Assembly (NCBI RefSeq): GCF_946886105.1
Contig: NZ_CAMPHV010000014.1
Location: 57,184-121,183, forward strand
From: an uncultured Pseudomonas sp.
GTDB taxonomy: Bacteria; Pseudomonadota; Gammaproteobacteria; Pseudomonadales; Pseudomonadaceae
DNA length: 64,000 nucleotides
Direction of reading: 5' to 3'
The notes under the pieces are model-generated. The model searched no databases, had not been told where the DNA came from, and saw only the letters and a list, made by a program, of their open reading frames with translations. The position numbers and the translations under genes were made by a program. Positions 27,727 to 37,722 of this stretch are shown piece after piece. The stretch's first letter is position 1, and every line of letters starts with the position of its first letter.

Positions 27727-29400
27727 TTAACGCAACTGGTTGAACAGATTCAACCCAGCAATCTTCACGTAGCTCTGCTGCGCCGCCTCCAGCACGATGC
27801 TCTGGAACGACAGGCGCGACAAGGCTTCGGCGTAGTCCAGCTCACGCAGGTCGGCCTGCACCGACTTGTTGACCAGGGTGACGTCCTCATTGTCGATCTC
27901 GGTGGTGTCGATCAGGTTCAAGCGCGCGCCGATTTCGGTCTGCACTTCGAGCACTTTGCCCAGGCCGTTGTCGAGGTTGGTCAGGCCGATCGCCACTTCG
28001 TTGCGAATCGCCAGGTTGCCCGCCGGCGAGGTCGGCGAGGATTCCAGCGCCTGACGCAGACGGCTGATGGTGTTGAGGATGCTGCGCTGTTCCTGGAATT
28101 GCGGCTGCACGCCGAACTCGTCGCCCCCCGCCACGGTGGCGGGCGCGGAAATACTGAAATCGGCGCCGAACACGGTGAAGGTCGATGGGTAAGGTCCGGC
28201 CGCGGTGCCGGTGGCGATGGCCGGGCTGGAGGGCCCGACGGGCTGGGCATAAACCTCGTAGTCGGTATCGTTGATGAAGCGCAGAACGATGCCCGAGGTC
28301 GGGAACTGGCTGTCGAAGGTCGTCTGGTTGCTGATGCCGCCGGGCGACACCACGGCCGTCGAATTGTTGGTCGATGAGCGGGTGACGGCGAACTCGGTCG
28401 GCGCGGACTGCAGGGTAAAACTGTGGGTATTGATCCCCGGCGAACCCGGCGTTGTGGTGTCGGCCAACAGACTGTCGAGATTGAGCTCGTTATCGCCGGC
28501 TTGCAGAACCACATCCAGCTCGAAACGCATGCCGCGGAAGTTGATCGCATTGCCGCCATTGGCCAATGGCTCGATCTGCCCGCCGCCGGGAATTTCCGAG
28601 GTGACGTCGGTGCCCGCACCGTCGTAGATACGGAATTCGTTGCCGCTGACGAACACCAGCGAGTAGGGTTCGGCGCTGCGGAAATCCTCGTTGAACGCCT
28701 GGTTGTCCTGCACCAGGCCGGGCGAGATGAACACCCGCTGATCGGCACTGGGTACGGCCGGGATGGTGGTCGCCGGCAACGGCGGGGTCGGTAGCGCGGC
28801 GTTGCTCACCCCACTGCTTTCCCTCACCCGGTTGGCGTTGCTCACGTCTTCGAACAGGCGCTTGCCGTTATCGTTGATCGCCACGTTGCTCGAGCCCGCC
28901 ACCTGCAGGCTGCGCTGCCCTTCGTCGCCCTGGTAGGAATAGGTGCCGTCGGGGTTACGCAGAAAAGGTTCGGTCTTGCCGAGAAAGCCGCTGAACAGGT
29001 ATTCGCCACGGGCGTTGCGGCTGTTCATCAGGTTGAGCAATTCGCTTTCGCGCTCGCCCAGCTCTTTGGCGATGGACTTGCGATCCTCCGCCGACAGCGC
29101 GCCGCCGCCGGCCTGCACCGCCAACTCGCGAATGCGTTGCAGCACGTTGACCGTGGACGTCAGGGTGGTTTCTTCCTGGGTCAGGCTGTTCTTCGCCGCG
29201 GTGAGGTTGTCCTTGTATTGCTTGAGCACCGATTGCTGCTGCTCGAGCTGTAGCAAGCGCACCGAGGCCACCGGGTCGTCCGCCGGAGTGAGGATGCGGT
29301 TGCCGCTGCTGATCTGCTCCTGGGTACGAATCACATCGGCGTAGTTGCGCCCGATGCCGTTCACACCGTTGTTGAATGCCTGAATGGAGGAGATGCGCAT
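27727..29400 (-). CDS. flgL: Flagellar hook-associated protein FlgL (HAP3)
   Basis: A 557-residue hook-filament junction protein. The N-terminus MRISSIQAFNNGVNGIGRNY and the flagellin-like helices (TLTSTVNVLQRIRELAVQAG) are diagnostic; the C-terminus ends VKIAGLNLFNQLR. It is longer than enterobacterial FlgL (about 317), with an enlarged Thr/Pro-rich central domain, as in other pseudomonads. The ATG at 29398-29400 is preferred over an in-frame candidate two codons earlier. It follows flgK after 46 bases and ends the flgFGHIJKL operon. Confidence 0.95.
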   Translation of the reverse strand: MRISSIQAFNNGVNGIGRNYADVIRTQEQISSGNRILTPADDPVASVRLLQLEQQQSVLKQYKDNLTAAKNSLTQEETTLTSTVNVLQRIRELAVQAGGGALSAEDRKSIAKELGERESELLNLMNSRNARGEYLFSGFLGKTEPFLRNPDGTYSYQGDEGQRSLQVAGSSNVAINDNGKRLFEDVSNANRVRESSGVSNAALPTPPLPATTIPAVPSADQRVFISPGLVQDNQAFNEDFRSAEPYSLVFVSGNEFRIYDGAGTDVTSEIPGGGQIEPLANGGNAINFRGMRFELDVVLQAGDNELNLDSLLADTTTPGSPGINTHSFTLQSAPTEFAVTRSSTNNSTAVVSPGGISNQTTFDSQFPTSGIVLRFINDTDYEVYAQPVGPSSPAIATGTAAGPYPSTFTVFGADFSISAPATVAGGDEFGVQPQFQEQRSILNTISRLRQALESSPTSPAGNLAIRNEVAIGLTNLDNGLGKVLEVQTEIGARLNLIDTTEIDNEDVTLVNKSVQADLRELDYAEALSRLSFQSIVLEAAQQSYVKIAGLNLFNQLR

Positions 29401-29446
29401 GACCATAAAACTAGCCTCGTTGCCCCGAACGCCATGAACAACCGCG

Positions 29447-31486
29447 TCAGAACGTATTAATCAATGTATCGAACAGATTACGCGCAACTTGAATGATTTG
29501 TGCCGACGCCTGGTAGTACTGCTCGAACTGGATCAGTTTCGCCGCTTCTTCGTCGAGGTTGACCGCCGATATCGAGTCGCGGTTATTCGTGGCCTGCTTG
29601 AGGATCGCCTCGGTCGCTTCGCCATCGACCCGGGCCTGGCTGGTCAAGGTGCCGACCCGCTCGATCAGGTCGCCATAGGCATCGGTAAAACTCGAGCCCG
29701 TAGTGGTCGGCGCCGCCGGGTTGATGCCGATCACCGCGCGGTTCTGCAGGTCGATCAACTTCAGCGCGTTGCGGTTATCCGATACGCCGTTGGTGTTGAA
29801 GGACACCGAGAAGTTGTCGCCCGCCTGGGGACGACCGCTGATGCTCACTTCGTATTCGAACGCCGTGGGCACCACGGGCGGGCCGGCAGACGCGGGCACG
29901 TTGATGGTCAGGGTGTTGTTGTCCCCCGGCACTATGACCCCGGAATCGATGATGTTGCCGTTGATATCGACCACGTCGTAGCCCTGGGTCGCCCCGCCCG
30001 TGGCGCCCATGACGATGCGCAGCGGCGGCGCATTGCGCAGGCTGGTCTCCATATCGGCCTGCGCTACCGGGTCGTAGATGTCGATTTCGGTGATCAGGGT
30101 CGGCTGGCTGATTACCCCGGTGCCGATATTCGCCGGGCTGGTTTGCGATTTCAGCGGCGCTGCAAAAGCCAGCTCTTCGGGGTTCTTCATGTCCGCGCGG
30201 ATATAGGAACCGGCATTGCGGGTCGGCATCACGCGGAAACGATCGCCGGCGGCGAAGGTGCCACTGGCCACGTTGAGGGAGAAACCATCGACCTCGGCAG
30301 CCGGCACCACGGTGATATCGAAGGGGCCGAAGCTGGTGCCGTCGGACACCCGGCGCACGGTGTAATCCACGGCGCTGGTGAACTCGACTTCATAGTCGCT
30401 GGTGGTCAGTTGCGTGGTGTCTTCGATCAGCACATTGAGGTTGGCGGTGGTGTCGCTGTTGCCGACCCGCGCCAGGCTGCGCTCGCCGATCAGCCCGGGG
30501 TCGTTGAGCGCGCGAAACAAGCCGTTGCCGAACTCGCCATTGAGATCCAGGCCCTGGCCGAGCTGACGGTTGACCTGATCGGTGATCGACAGGGCCAGGC
30601 GCCCGACCGAGTTCAAGGTGGTGTCCAGCACGTCTTCGCGGTAGCGGATCATCCCGCCCATCTCGCCGCCGGTGATCAGCGAAGTGATGCCCTGGCGCGA
30701 ATTGCCGCTGACGAACTGCACTTCGCTGCGCAGCGGGTCGGACAGGCCCGGCGTCACTTCCAGGCGTGACGCGGTACTGCCAACCACCAACGGCTGCCCC
30801 GAGCCGATAAACAGGTTGTAGCTGTTGTCGTCCTGGGGCACCACGGTGACGCCGATAAAGGTCGAGAGCTTGCGCACCGCTTCCTCGCGGGCGTCGAGCA
30901 GGTCGTTGGGTTGCTGGCCGTTGGAGGCGGCCACGGCAATGGCATTGTTATAACCGGCAATCACACCGGCCAGCTGATTGACCTGATCGGTCACCGCCGA
31001 CAGCTGCTTATTGATAAAGGCGTTCTGTTCGTAGAGCCGGTCGTACACAGTGTTGAAGCGCTTGGCCAGACCCTCTGCCTCGGACAGCGCCAACTGCCGC
31101 GCCGGAATATTGGCGGGGTCTTCGGCGGCGGTTTGCAGCGCGGCGAAGACCTTCTGCATGCCTGGGTTGATCCCCGTGGTGCTGCCGGCCAGCAGGGAAT
31201 CGAGCTGGTTGATCTGACTCAGGTAGGCCTGGGTATCGCTGTTCAGCGCGGTGCCGCTGCGCACCTGGGTATTGAGGAAATCGTTATAGATGCGCCGCAC
31301 ATCGACCAGGGTGGTGCCGGAGCCGATATAGCCCGCGCCACTGAATTGCGGAATACGCGTTGCCTGGATGGTTTCCTGGCGGGAAAAACCCGGCGTATTG
31401 ACGTTGGTGATGTTGTGGCCGGTGACCGCCAACGACGTCTTGTTCGCGGATAGCCCGGACAGGCCAATGTTGAGTAAGTCAGCCAT
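29447..31486 (-). CDS. flgK: Flagellar hook-associated protein FlgK (HAP1)
   Basis: A 679-residue junction protein between hook and filament. The N-terminus MADLLNIGLSGLSANKTSLA and the rod-hook motif GHNITNVNTPGFSRQE are conserved, and the C-terminus EEAAKLIQFEQYYQASAQII is the HAP signature. The expanded middle region (about 330-600) makes it longer than E. coli FlgK (547). It starts nine bases after the flgJ stop, within one operon. Confidence 0.96.
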   Translation of the reverse strand: MADLLNIGLSGLSANKTSLAVTGHNITNVNTPGFSRQETIQATRIPQFSGAGYIGSGTTLVDVRRIYNDFLNTQVRSGTALNSDTQAYLSQINQLDSLLAGSTTGINPGMQKVFAALQTAAEDPANIPARQLALSEAEGLAKRFNTVYDRLYEQNAFINKQLSAVTDQVNQLAGVIAGYNNAIAVAASNGQQPNDLLDAREEAVRKLSTFIGVTVVPQDDNSYNLFIGSGQPLVVGSTASRLEVTPGLSDPLRSEVQFVSGNSRQGITSLITGGEMGGMIRYREDVLDTTLNSVGRLALSITDQVNRQLGQGLDLNGEFGNGLFRALNDPGLIGERSLARVGNSDTTANLNVLIEDTTQLTTSDYEVEFTSAVDYTVRRVSDGTSFGPFDITVVPAAEVDGFSLNVASGTFAAGDRFRVMPTRNAGSYIRADMKNPEELAFAAPLKSQTSPANIGTGVISQPTLITEIDIYDPVAQADMETSLRNAPPLRIVMGATGGATQGYDVVDINGNIIDSGVIVPGDNNTLTINVPASAGPPVVPTAFEYEVSISGRPQAGDNFSVSFNTNGVSDNRNALKLIDLQNRAVIGINPAAPTTTGSSFTDAYGDLIERVGTLTSQARVDGEATEAILKQATNNRDSISAVNLDEEAAKLIQFEQYYQASAQIIQVARNLFDTLINTF

Positions 31487-31495
31487 GGCTCGATC

Positions 31496-32671
31496 TTATC
31501 CGCTGGTGGTCGGGGTGCTGGCAGCGGCGACCATTTGGTAGGTCTGCATCTGCCGGGCGATCTGATTGATCTTGCGCGCATAGTGCGGGTCGGTGGCATA
31601 ACCGGCCTGCTGCAACTCGCGGACGAAACGCTCGGGGTTCTCGGTGGACTTCAGCGCGGTTTCATAGCGGCCGTTGTTCTGCAGGAAGCTCACGTAATCC
31701 TCGAAGCTCTGGGCGAAGGAGTCGTACTGGCGGAACGACGCCGCCTCCTTCACCGCTTTACCGCCCTTGTATTCGGTGGTCAGCACCTTGGTCGATTCGC
31801 CGTCCCAGCTGTTGTGGGTTTTGATACCGAACAGGTTGTGGCTGCTGGAGCCGTCGCTATGACGGATGATCGATTTGCCCCAACCGGTTTCCAGGGCCGC
31901 CTGGGCCACCAGGTAACGGGGGTCGACGCCAATTTTCTCCGCGGCTTTTTCCGCCATCGGCAGCATCGCGGCGATGAATTCGTCCTTCGAGCCGAAGGCT
32001 TTCTTGCCCGCGCTGCCCGCGGCCTGGGCCAGACGCCGCCCGCTGATGGCATCGCTGCCGTTCACGCTCAGGGCTTTGTCGCCCGGTGCGGCGAAACTCT
32101 TGGCCGGCAACCAATCCTGCTGCGCCAGGGCCTGGCCGGCTGCGGCATCGGTAGCCGGCACTATGCCGGCCAGCAGCCGGTTGGTCAGGCTGACGGGCAA
32201 GGACAGCCGACGCTGATTGAGCAAGGCCGCGTCGTTGCGGTTGCTATCGACCTTGGCCAACGGCTTGCTCGGTGCAGCCGGAGAAGGCTCGCCGACCTGG
32301 GCGAACGGGTTGGGCCGGCTGCCGGGATCCTTGATCTTCGACATCTGCCGCACCAGCACGTCAGCCAAGCCGATACCGTTCTGGTTATTGGACATGGTCA
32401 CCGACAACTGCTGGTCGTACATGTCCTGGTAGGTCTTGCTCTCGTTGCTGTTCATGAAGTTGCCTTCGGCGAACACTTCGTTGGCCGAGCGCATGGCCTT
32501 GAGCATCTCGTTGAGGAACAGCGACTCGAACTCCTGGGCGACCTTGCGGATGTTCTGTTCGCTGTCGCCGCCGACCTTGAATTGCTGCAGGCGATTGAGG
32601 TCGTTGAACGCACCGCTGTCCAGCGGGCTGTTACCCGAGCCGAGTAGGCCGGCGGAGAGTCGAGAGTCCAT
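31496..32671 (-). CDS. flgJ: Flagellar rod assembly protein/peptidoglycan hydrolase FlgJ
   Basis: A 391-residue dual-function protein. The N-terminal rod-capping domain (about 20-110; FESLFLNEMLKAMRSANEVF) is joined by a linker to a C-terminal beta-N-acetylglucosaminidase domain (about 220-375; VAQAALETGWGKSIIRH, with Glu as probable catalytic acid, and SHNLFGIKTHNSWDG). It opens the peptidoglycan for rod passage in the periplasm. The fusion of both domains is normal in beta/gammaproteobacteria. It follows flgI after 12 bases. Confidence 0.95.
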   Translation of the reverse strand: MDSRLSAGLLGSGNSPLDSGAFNDLNRLQQFKVGGDSEQNIRKVAQEFESLFLNEMLKAMRSANEVFAEGNFMNSNESKTYQDMYDQQLSVTMSNNQNGIGLADVLVRQMSKIKDPGSRPNPFAQVGEPSPAAPSKPLAKVDSNRNDAALLNQRRLSLPVSLTNRLLAGIVPATDAAAGQALAQQDWLPAKSFAAPGDKALSVNGSDAISGRRLAQAAGSAGKKAFGSKDEFIAAMLPMAEKAAEKIGVDPRYLVAQAALETGWGKSIIRHSDGSSSHNLFGIKTHNSWDGESTKVLTTEYKGGKAVKEAASFRQYDSFAQSFEDYVSFLQNNGRYETALKSTENPERFVRELQQAGYATDPHYARKINQIARQMQTYQMVAAASTPTTSG

Positions 32672-32683
32672 GGCGTGCCCCCT

Positions 32684-33781
32684 TTAAATCACGATCAGGT
32701 CGGCCTGCAGGGCGCCGGCTTGCTTGAGCGCCTCCAGGATGGCCATGAGGTCGGAAGGCGCGGCGCCGACTTGGTTCACCGCACGAACGATTTCATCGAG
32801 AGTGGTGCCGGGGCCGAACTTGAACATCGGTTTGGCCTCCTGATCGGCATTCACCCGCGAACGCGGTACGACCGCGGTCACACCGTCGGACAGCGCCTCG
32901 GGCTGGCTGACGATCGGGTCTTCGGTAATGGTCACGGTCAGGCTGCCATGGGTCACGGCGGCCGGCTGCACGCGCACGTTCTGGCCGATGACGATGGTGC
33001 CGGTGCGCGAGTTGATGATGACCTTGGCCACCGCCTGGCCGACCTCGACTTCGAGGTTCTCCAGGATCGACAGGTAATCCACCCGCTGGCTCGGGTCGAG
33101 CGGCGCGCTGACCCGGATCGAACCGCCGTCGAGCGCCTGGGCCACGCCCGGGCCGAGCAGCTCGTTGATATGGTCGACGATGTTCTTCGCGGTGGTGAAG
33201 TCCGGACGGTTGAGGTTCAGGGTCAGCGTATTGCCCTGGTTGAAACCGCTCGGCACCGGCCGTTCGACGGTGGCGCCGCCGGGAATCCGCCCGGCCGAAG
33301 GCACGTTGACGGTGATCCGCGAGCCGTCGCCACCCTGGGCATCGAAACCGCCGACGACGAGATTGCCCTGGGCGATGGCGTAGACGTTGCCGTCGATACC
33401 TTTGAGCGGCGTCATCAGCAGGCTGCCGCCGCGCAGGCTCTTGGCGTTGCCGATCGAGGCGATGGTGATGTCGATGGTTTGCCCCGGCTTGGCGAACGCC
33501 GGCAGATCGGCATGGATGGACACCGCGGCGACGTTCTTCAATTGCACGTTGCCGCCTTGCGGCACCTTGATGCCGAACTGCGCCATCATGTTGTTGAAGG
33601 TCTGCACGGTGAACGGCGTCTGCGTGGTCTGGTCGCCGGTGCCGTTGAGGCCGACCACCAGGCCGTAGCCGATCAACTGGTTGGTCCGCACGCCCTGGAT
33701 GCTCGCCAGGTCCTTGAGCCGCTCAGCTTGAGCGGCGCCGGCCAGTAGCAGGGCGATCAGGGCAATCGTCGATTTGAACAT
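32684..33781 (-). CDS. flgI: Flagellar P-ring protein FlgI
   Basis: A 365-residue periplasmic protein with a signal peptide ([19 protein letters not shown], cleavage after the final Ala). It forms the P ring around the rod in the peptidoglycan. Family motifs include [20 protein letters not shown] and [16 protein letters not shown]. The ATG at 33779-33781 is chosen because GAGGAG stands seven bases before it; an ATG two codons earlier would leave only one base of spacing. It follows flgH after 17 bases. Confidence 0.95.
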   Translation of the reverse strand: MFKSTIALIALLLAGAAQAERLKDLASIQGVRTNQLIGYGLVVGLNGTGDQTTQTPFTVQTFNNMMAQFGIKVPQGGNVQLKNVAAVSIHADLPAFAKPGQTIDITIASIGNAKSLRGGSLLMTPLKGIDGNVYAIAQGNLVVGGFDAQGGDGSRITVNVPSAGRIPGGATVERPVPSGFNQGNTLTLNLNRPDFTTAKNIVDHINELLGPGVAQALDGGSIRVSAPLDPSQRVDYLSILENLEVEVGQAVAKVIINSRTGTIVIGQNVRVQPAAVTHGSLTVTITEDPIVSQPEALSDGVTAVVPRSRVNADQEAKPMFKFGPGTTLDEIVRAVNQVGAAPSDLMAILEALKQAGALQADLIVI

Positions 33782-33798
33782 GCGCATGCTCCTCAGCC

Positions 33799-34518
33799 TT
33801 AAAACGGCCACAGCGGGCTGATGAAGAAGCGATCCAACCAACCCGGCTGAGCCGCGTCGGCGAAGGCGCCGGTGCCGGAATAGGTGATGCGCGCGTTGGC
33901 GATACGGGTCGAGGGCACGGTGTTGTCCGTGGCGACGTCATCGGAACGGACCAGACCGGCGATGCGTACCAGCTCGTCGCCGGTGTTGAGGGTCATCCAC
34001 TTCTCGCCGCGTACCGAGAGAATGCCATTGGGCAGCACCTCGGCCACGGTCACGGTGATCGAGCCGCTCAAGCTGTTGCTCTGCCCGGCCTGGCCGGAGC
34101 CTTCGGTCTCGCGGGTCGCTTCGTAGCTGGAGTTGAGCCCCAGGTTGTCCGCGCCCATGCCCAGCGCGCCGATCGCGGCGAGCGGGTTCTTCGGCGTGAC
34201 CGCCATGCCGAACAAAGTGGGCAGGCCGATATCGGTGTTGCTGTCTTTCTGAATCTGGCTGTTGGCGTTCTTGCTCGCCTGGGTACGCTCGTTGAGGGTG
34301 ATGGTGATGATGTCGCCGACGCGATGGGCTTTGCGGTCGTCGAACAGGCTGTTCTCGAAACCGGCCTGGTAAATCGCGCCGTTGTTCTGCGCCGCCGGCA
34401 GCGGGGTACGTGGTAGCACCGGCGCGTAATAGGGGTCGTCCGGCTTGGGCGCAGGCGCCATGCAACCACTGAGGACCGTCGGGCCCAGGGCTGCGAGAAG
34501 AATAAGAAGCCGATTCAT
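33799..34518 (-). CDS. flgH: Flagellar L-ring lipoprotein FlgH
   Basis: A 239-residue outer-membrane lipoprotein forming the L ring. The signal peptide ends in the lipobox LSGC (Cys near residue 19), and the family motifs [20 protein letters not shown] and [12 protein letters not shown] are clear. The ATG at 34516-34518 has GAGGT at good spacing; the GTG two codons upstream is too close to it. It follows flgG after 60 bases. Confidence 0.95.
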   Translation of the reverse strand: MNRLLILLAALGPTVLSGCMAPAPKPDDPYYAPVLPRTPLPAAQNNGAIYQAGFENSLFDDRKAHRVGDIITITLNERTQASKNANSQIQKDSNTDIGLPTLFGMAVTPKNPLAAIGALGMGADNLGLNSSYEATRETEGSGQAGQSNSLSGSITVTVAEVLPNGILSVRGEKWMTLNTGDELVRIAGLVRSDDVATDNTVPSTRIANARITYSGTGAFADAAQPGWLDRFFISPLWPF

Positions 34519-34578
34519 AACCACTACCTCACGGCGTTGCTTGACTAAATGGGACCGGGCTTGCGCCCTACCCCGGCG

Positions 34579-35364
34579 TTAAAGGTTCTGCGACAGGGCG
34601 CCGAGCATCTGGTCGGCGGTGGAGATGACTTTCGAGTTCATCTCGTAAGCGCGTTGGGTGGTGATCATGTTCACCAACTCCTCGACCACGCTGACGTTGG
34701 AGTTCTCCAGGGTGTTCTGCAGAGTCGGGCCCAGACCGTTGAGGCCCGGCGTGCCGACCTGGGGCGCGCCGCTGGCGGCGGTTTCCAGGAACAGGTTGTT
34801 GCCGATGGCTTCCAGGCCGGCCGGGTTGATGAAGTCGGCGGTTTGCAGGTTGCCGACGATCTGCTGCTGCGGGTTGCCGGTGGTGGTCACCGACACGGTG
34901 CCGTCTTCGCCGACGGTGAAGGTGCGTACTTCATCGGGCAGGACGATCGCCGGCTCCAGGGCATAGCCGCTGGAGGTGACCATCTGGCCGTCGGAGTTCA
35001 GGTGAAAGCTGCCGTCGCGGGTGTAGGACACGGTGCCGTCGGGCATCAATACCTGGAAGAAGCCGCGACCGTTGATCGCCAAGTCCAGCGGCTGCTCGGT
35101 GGTTTGCAGACTGCCGGCGGTGAAGATCTTCTGGGTGCCGACCACCCGCACGCCGGTACCCAGCTGCAAGCCGGACGGCAGTTGGCTGTCCTGGCTGGAC
35201 TGGCCGCCGGGCTGACGACGAATCTGGTACAGCAAGTCTTCGAACTCGGCGCGATCGCGCTTGAAGCCGGTGGTCGAAACGTTGGCCAAGTTGTTGGAAA
35301 TGGTGGTCAGGTTCATGTCCTGGGCGGACAGACCGGTTTTACTGACCCACAGTGCCGGAAGCAT
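34579..35364 (-). CDS. flgG: Flagellar distal rod protein FlgG
   Basis: A 261-residue rod protein. The flagellar rod motif TTISNNLANVSTTGFKRDRA is near the N-terminus, and SNVSVVEELVNMITTQRAYE near the C-terminus. Length equals the family norm (260-262). FlgG builds the distal rod that passes through the P and L rings encoded downstream. It follows flgF after 46 bases. Confidence 0.97.
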   Translation of the reverse strand: MLPALWVSKTGLSAQDMNLTTISNNLANVSTTGFKRDRAEFEDLLYQIRRQPGGQSSQDSQLPSGLQLGTGVRVVGTQKIFTAGSLQTTEQPLDLAINGRGFFQVLMPDGTVSYTRDGSFHLNSDGQMVTSSGYALEPAIVLPDEVRTFTVGEDGTVSVTTTGNPQQQIVGNLQTADFINPAGLEAIGNNLFLETAASGAPQVGTPGLNGLGPTLQNTLENSNVSVVEELVNMITTQRAYEMNSKVISTADQMLGALSQNL

Positions 35365-35410
35365 ATCGATTCTCCTCGGGCGTCGTTTTAACGGCGCCGC
35401 GTGCTGGTAA

Positions 35411-36151
35411 TTAGCTCATCTGCAAAACGCGCGCCATCGCTGAAGAATTGTCTTCGGCGGTGCGCATCATCTTCACTTGCAGCTCGAATTGGCGGGACAG
35501 GGAAAGGATCGCGGTCATCTCCTCCACGGCGTTGACATTGCTCGACTCGAGAAAGCCAGAGGTGACCTGCACCGTGGCATCGGCCAGCACGGGCTCCTGG
35601 CCCTTGAAGCGGATCATGCCGTCGCTGCCCTTCTCCAATTGCTTGGGATCGGGGTCGACCAGCTTCAAGCGGTCGACTTCGGCGAGCACGCTGGGCCCCT
35701 CGCCGAGGGCGCGGATGCTGATGGTGCCGTCCTGACCGATTTCGATTTTCTGCTCCGGCGGCACGGCAATCGGCCCGGCATTGCCCATCACCGGCAAACC
35801 ATTGCCGGTGCGCAACACCCCCAGGGAATCGATATTCAGGCTGGCGGTGCGCACATAGGCTTCGCTGCCATCCGGCGCCTGTACCGCCAGCCAGCCCCGG
35901 CCGCCCACCGCCACGTCCAGATCGCGGCCGGTCTCCTGCATCGAACCGGGGGTGAAGTCGGTGCCGGGACGCTCGCTCATCGCATAGACCCGCGTCGGAT
36001 AACCGTCGCCGAAGATCGGCATCGCCCGGGCTTGCTCGAAATCGCGACGGAAGCCATTGGTCGAGATATTCGCCAGGTTGTTGGCGTGGGCGCGCTGGGC
36101 CAGGGTGTTGTTGTGGGCTCCGGTCATGGAGACGTACAGCATTTTGTCCAT
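35411..36151 (-). CDS. flgF: Flagellar proximal rod protein FlgF
   Basis: A 246-residue rod protein (MDKMLYVSMTGAHNNTLAQR, then NNLANISTNGFRRDFEQ). The C-terminus has SNVNAVEEMTAILSLSRQFE. It is the first gene of flgFGHIJKL and is preceded by a sigma-54 promoter 51 bases upstream. The ATG at 36149-36151 has GGAG eight bases upstream; an in-frame TTG two codons before it is too close. Confidence 0.95.
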   Translation of the reverse strand: MDKMLYVSMTGAHNNTLAQRAHANNLANISTNGFRRDFEQARAMPIFGDGYPTRVYAMSERPGTDFTPGSMQETGRDLDVAVGGRGWLAVQAPDGSEAYVRTASLNIDSLGVLRTGNGLPVMGNAGPIAVPPEQKIEIGQDGTISIRALGEGPSVLAEVDRLKLVDPDPKQLEKGSDGMIRFKGQEPVLADATVQVTSGFLESSNVNAVEEMTAILSLSRQFELQVKMMRTAEDNSSAMARVLQMS

Positions 36152-36202
36152 GGTCAATTCTCCGCGATGGGCATGCCGCCCTGTGCTCTGTACAAGCAGT
36201 AC

Positions 36203-36218
36203 AGCAAGCCGCGTGCCA
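36203..36218 (-). promoter_or_regulatory. Sigma-54 promoter of flgFGHIJKL
   Basis: On the minus strand TGGCAC-GCGGC-TTGCT, matching the RpoN consensus except for the final base. It lies 51 bases upstream of the flgF ATG and just downstream of the flgE terminator. Confidence 0.9.
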
Positions 36219-36269
36219 GCCCGCGTAAAAACGAATTAACCGATTGAAATAATTGACTATTTAGAAAAT

Positions 36270-36295
36270 AAAAAGACTCCGCAAAGGAGTCTTTT
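36270..36295 (-). terminator. Rho-independent terminator after flgE
   Basis: On the minus strand AAAAGACTCC-TTTGC-GGAGTCTTTTT, a perfect stem followed by TTTTTATTTT. It closes flgBCDE 66 bases after the flgE stop and insulates the flgF promoter. A further GC-rich inverted repeat (CCCGGGG/CCCCGGG) lies at about 36330-36350. Confidence 0.88.
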
Positions 36296-36361
36296 CCGGC
36301 GAACCATTGCCGCTGGCGGCAAGGCGCGGCCCGGGGCGACCACCCCGGGCGCGCCGCCCTA

Positions 36362-37678
36362 TCAACGCAGGTTGATGATGGTCTGGGTCACCGCGCTCTC
36401 GGTCTCGATGGTCTTGGCGTTGGCCTGGTAGTTGCGCTGGGCGACGATCAGGTTGACCAGTTGATCGGAGAGTTCGACGTTGGAGTCCTCCAGGGCACCC
36501 GATTGCAGGGCGCCGAGGGTGCCGCTACGCGGCGTGCCGATCACCGGCTCGCCCGAAGCGAAGGATTGCACCCAGGCGGTCTTGCCGACCGGGGTCAGCC
36601 CCTGCACGTTGGCGAAGTTGGCAAGGATCACCTGACCCTGGATATTCGATTGGCCGTTGGTGTAGCGGGCGAAAATCACCCCGGTGTCGTCGATCTCCAG
36701 GCCCGCCAACTGCCCGGTGGTGTAACCGTCCTGGCTGACGCTGTTGACCGCGAACGAGCTGGCGAACTGCGTGGCGCCACGCAGATCGATATTCACCCCG
36801 GTAGCCGCAGCGGTCGCACCGTTGGCCGACCATACCGGCGGCACCGAAGTATCCGGTGCGGCCGGTACCCAGGTGGTCAGGTCGATGGTGCCGTCGGCGG
36901 TGACCGAGAAGCCGGTCGGTGTCGAGGCGATCAATGCCGCGGTATCCAGTTGTCCGGCAGTGGTGAACTGCAGATTCACCGTCGAGGGCGTGGTCAGGGT
37001 CGGATCGTCCGGATTGCGGCCGTCGATCAATACGTTCATGTCCCAGGTGTTTGGCCCAGTTTTCAGGAAGTACTGGGTGAACACGTGGGAATTGCCCTGA
37101 CTGTCGTAAATATTGGTCGAAGTCGAGGAGTTGTAGGTGGTCGGGTCGCTCGGATCGAACGGCACGGTGGTCGGCACCGTGTTGGTCGAATTGAGGTTGA
37201 ACACCTGGTCGAGGTTCTCGGTAGCACGCGGCGCCTGGCTGGCGGTTTCGATCCGCAGGTCGTCGACGATACCGTTCTGCAGGTTACCGGCGGCATCCAC
37301 GGCATAGCCCTGCAGGCGGTAACCGAAGTTATTGACCATGTAGCCTTCGCGGTCGGTGCCGAAATAACCGGCGCGGGTGTAGCTGACCTCGCCGTTGTTG
37401 CTGGTCTGGAAGAAGCCGTTGCCGTTGATCGCCAGGTCCAGGGCGTTCTGCGTGTAGTTGATATTGCCCTGGTTGAACAGCTGCGACACATCGCCCAGAA
37501 GCACGCCGCTGCCCTGCGGATTGGAACCCGAACCCAGCACGGAAGCCGCATAGACATCAGCGAACTCGGCACGCGACTGTTTGAAGCCGGCGGTGCCGGC
37601 GTTGGCAATGTTGTTGCCGGTCACGTTGAGGTCGCTGGTCGCCGCACGCAGGCCACTCAAACCGATATTGAACGCCAT
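36362..37678 (-). CDS. flgE: Flagellar hook protein FlgE
   Basis: A 438-residue hook subunit. The N-terminal rod/hook motif (MAFNIGLSGLRAATSDLNVT, GNNIANAGTAGFKQSRAEF) and C-terminal motif (SNVELSDQLVNLIVAQRNYQ) are conserved. The central domain is Thr/Asn/Gln-rich, as in other Pseudomonas hooks. It follows flgD after 44 bases and is the last gene of flgBCDE, ended by the terminator at 36270-36295. Confidence 0.97.
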   Translation of the reverse strand: MAFNIGLSGLRAATSDLNVTGNNIANAGTAGFKQSRAEFADVYAASVLGSGSNPQGSGVLLGDVSQLFNQGNINYTQNALDLAINGNGFFQTSNNGEVSYTRAGYFGTDREGYMVNNFGYRLQGYAVDAAGNLQNGIVDDLRIETASQAPRATENLDQVFNLNSTNTVPTTVPFDPSDPTTYNSSTSTNIYDSQGNSHVFTQYFLKTGPNTWDMNVLIDGRNPDDPTLTTPSTVNLQFTTAGQLDTAALIASTPTGFSVTADGTIDLTTWVPAAPDTSVPPVWSANGATAAATGVNIDLRGATQFASSFAVNSVSQDGYTTGQLAGLEIDDTGVIFARYTNGQSNIQGQVILANFANVQGLTPVGKTAWVQSFASGEPVIGTPRSGTLGALQSGALEDSNVELSDQLVNLIVAQRNYQANAKTIETESAVTQTIINLR

Positions 37679-37722
37679 GGATGTCTCCTTTGCCGGCCCC
37701 GCCGGCGCTTAGAATCTGTTGG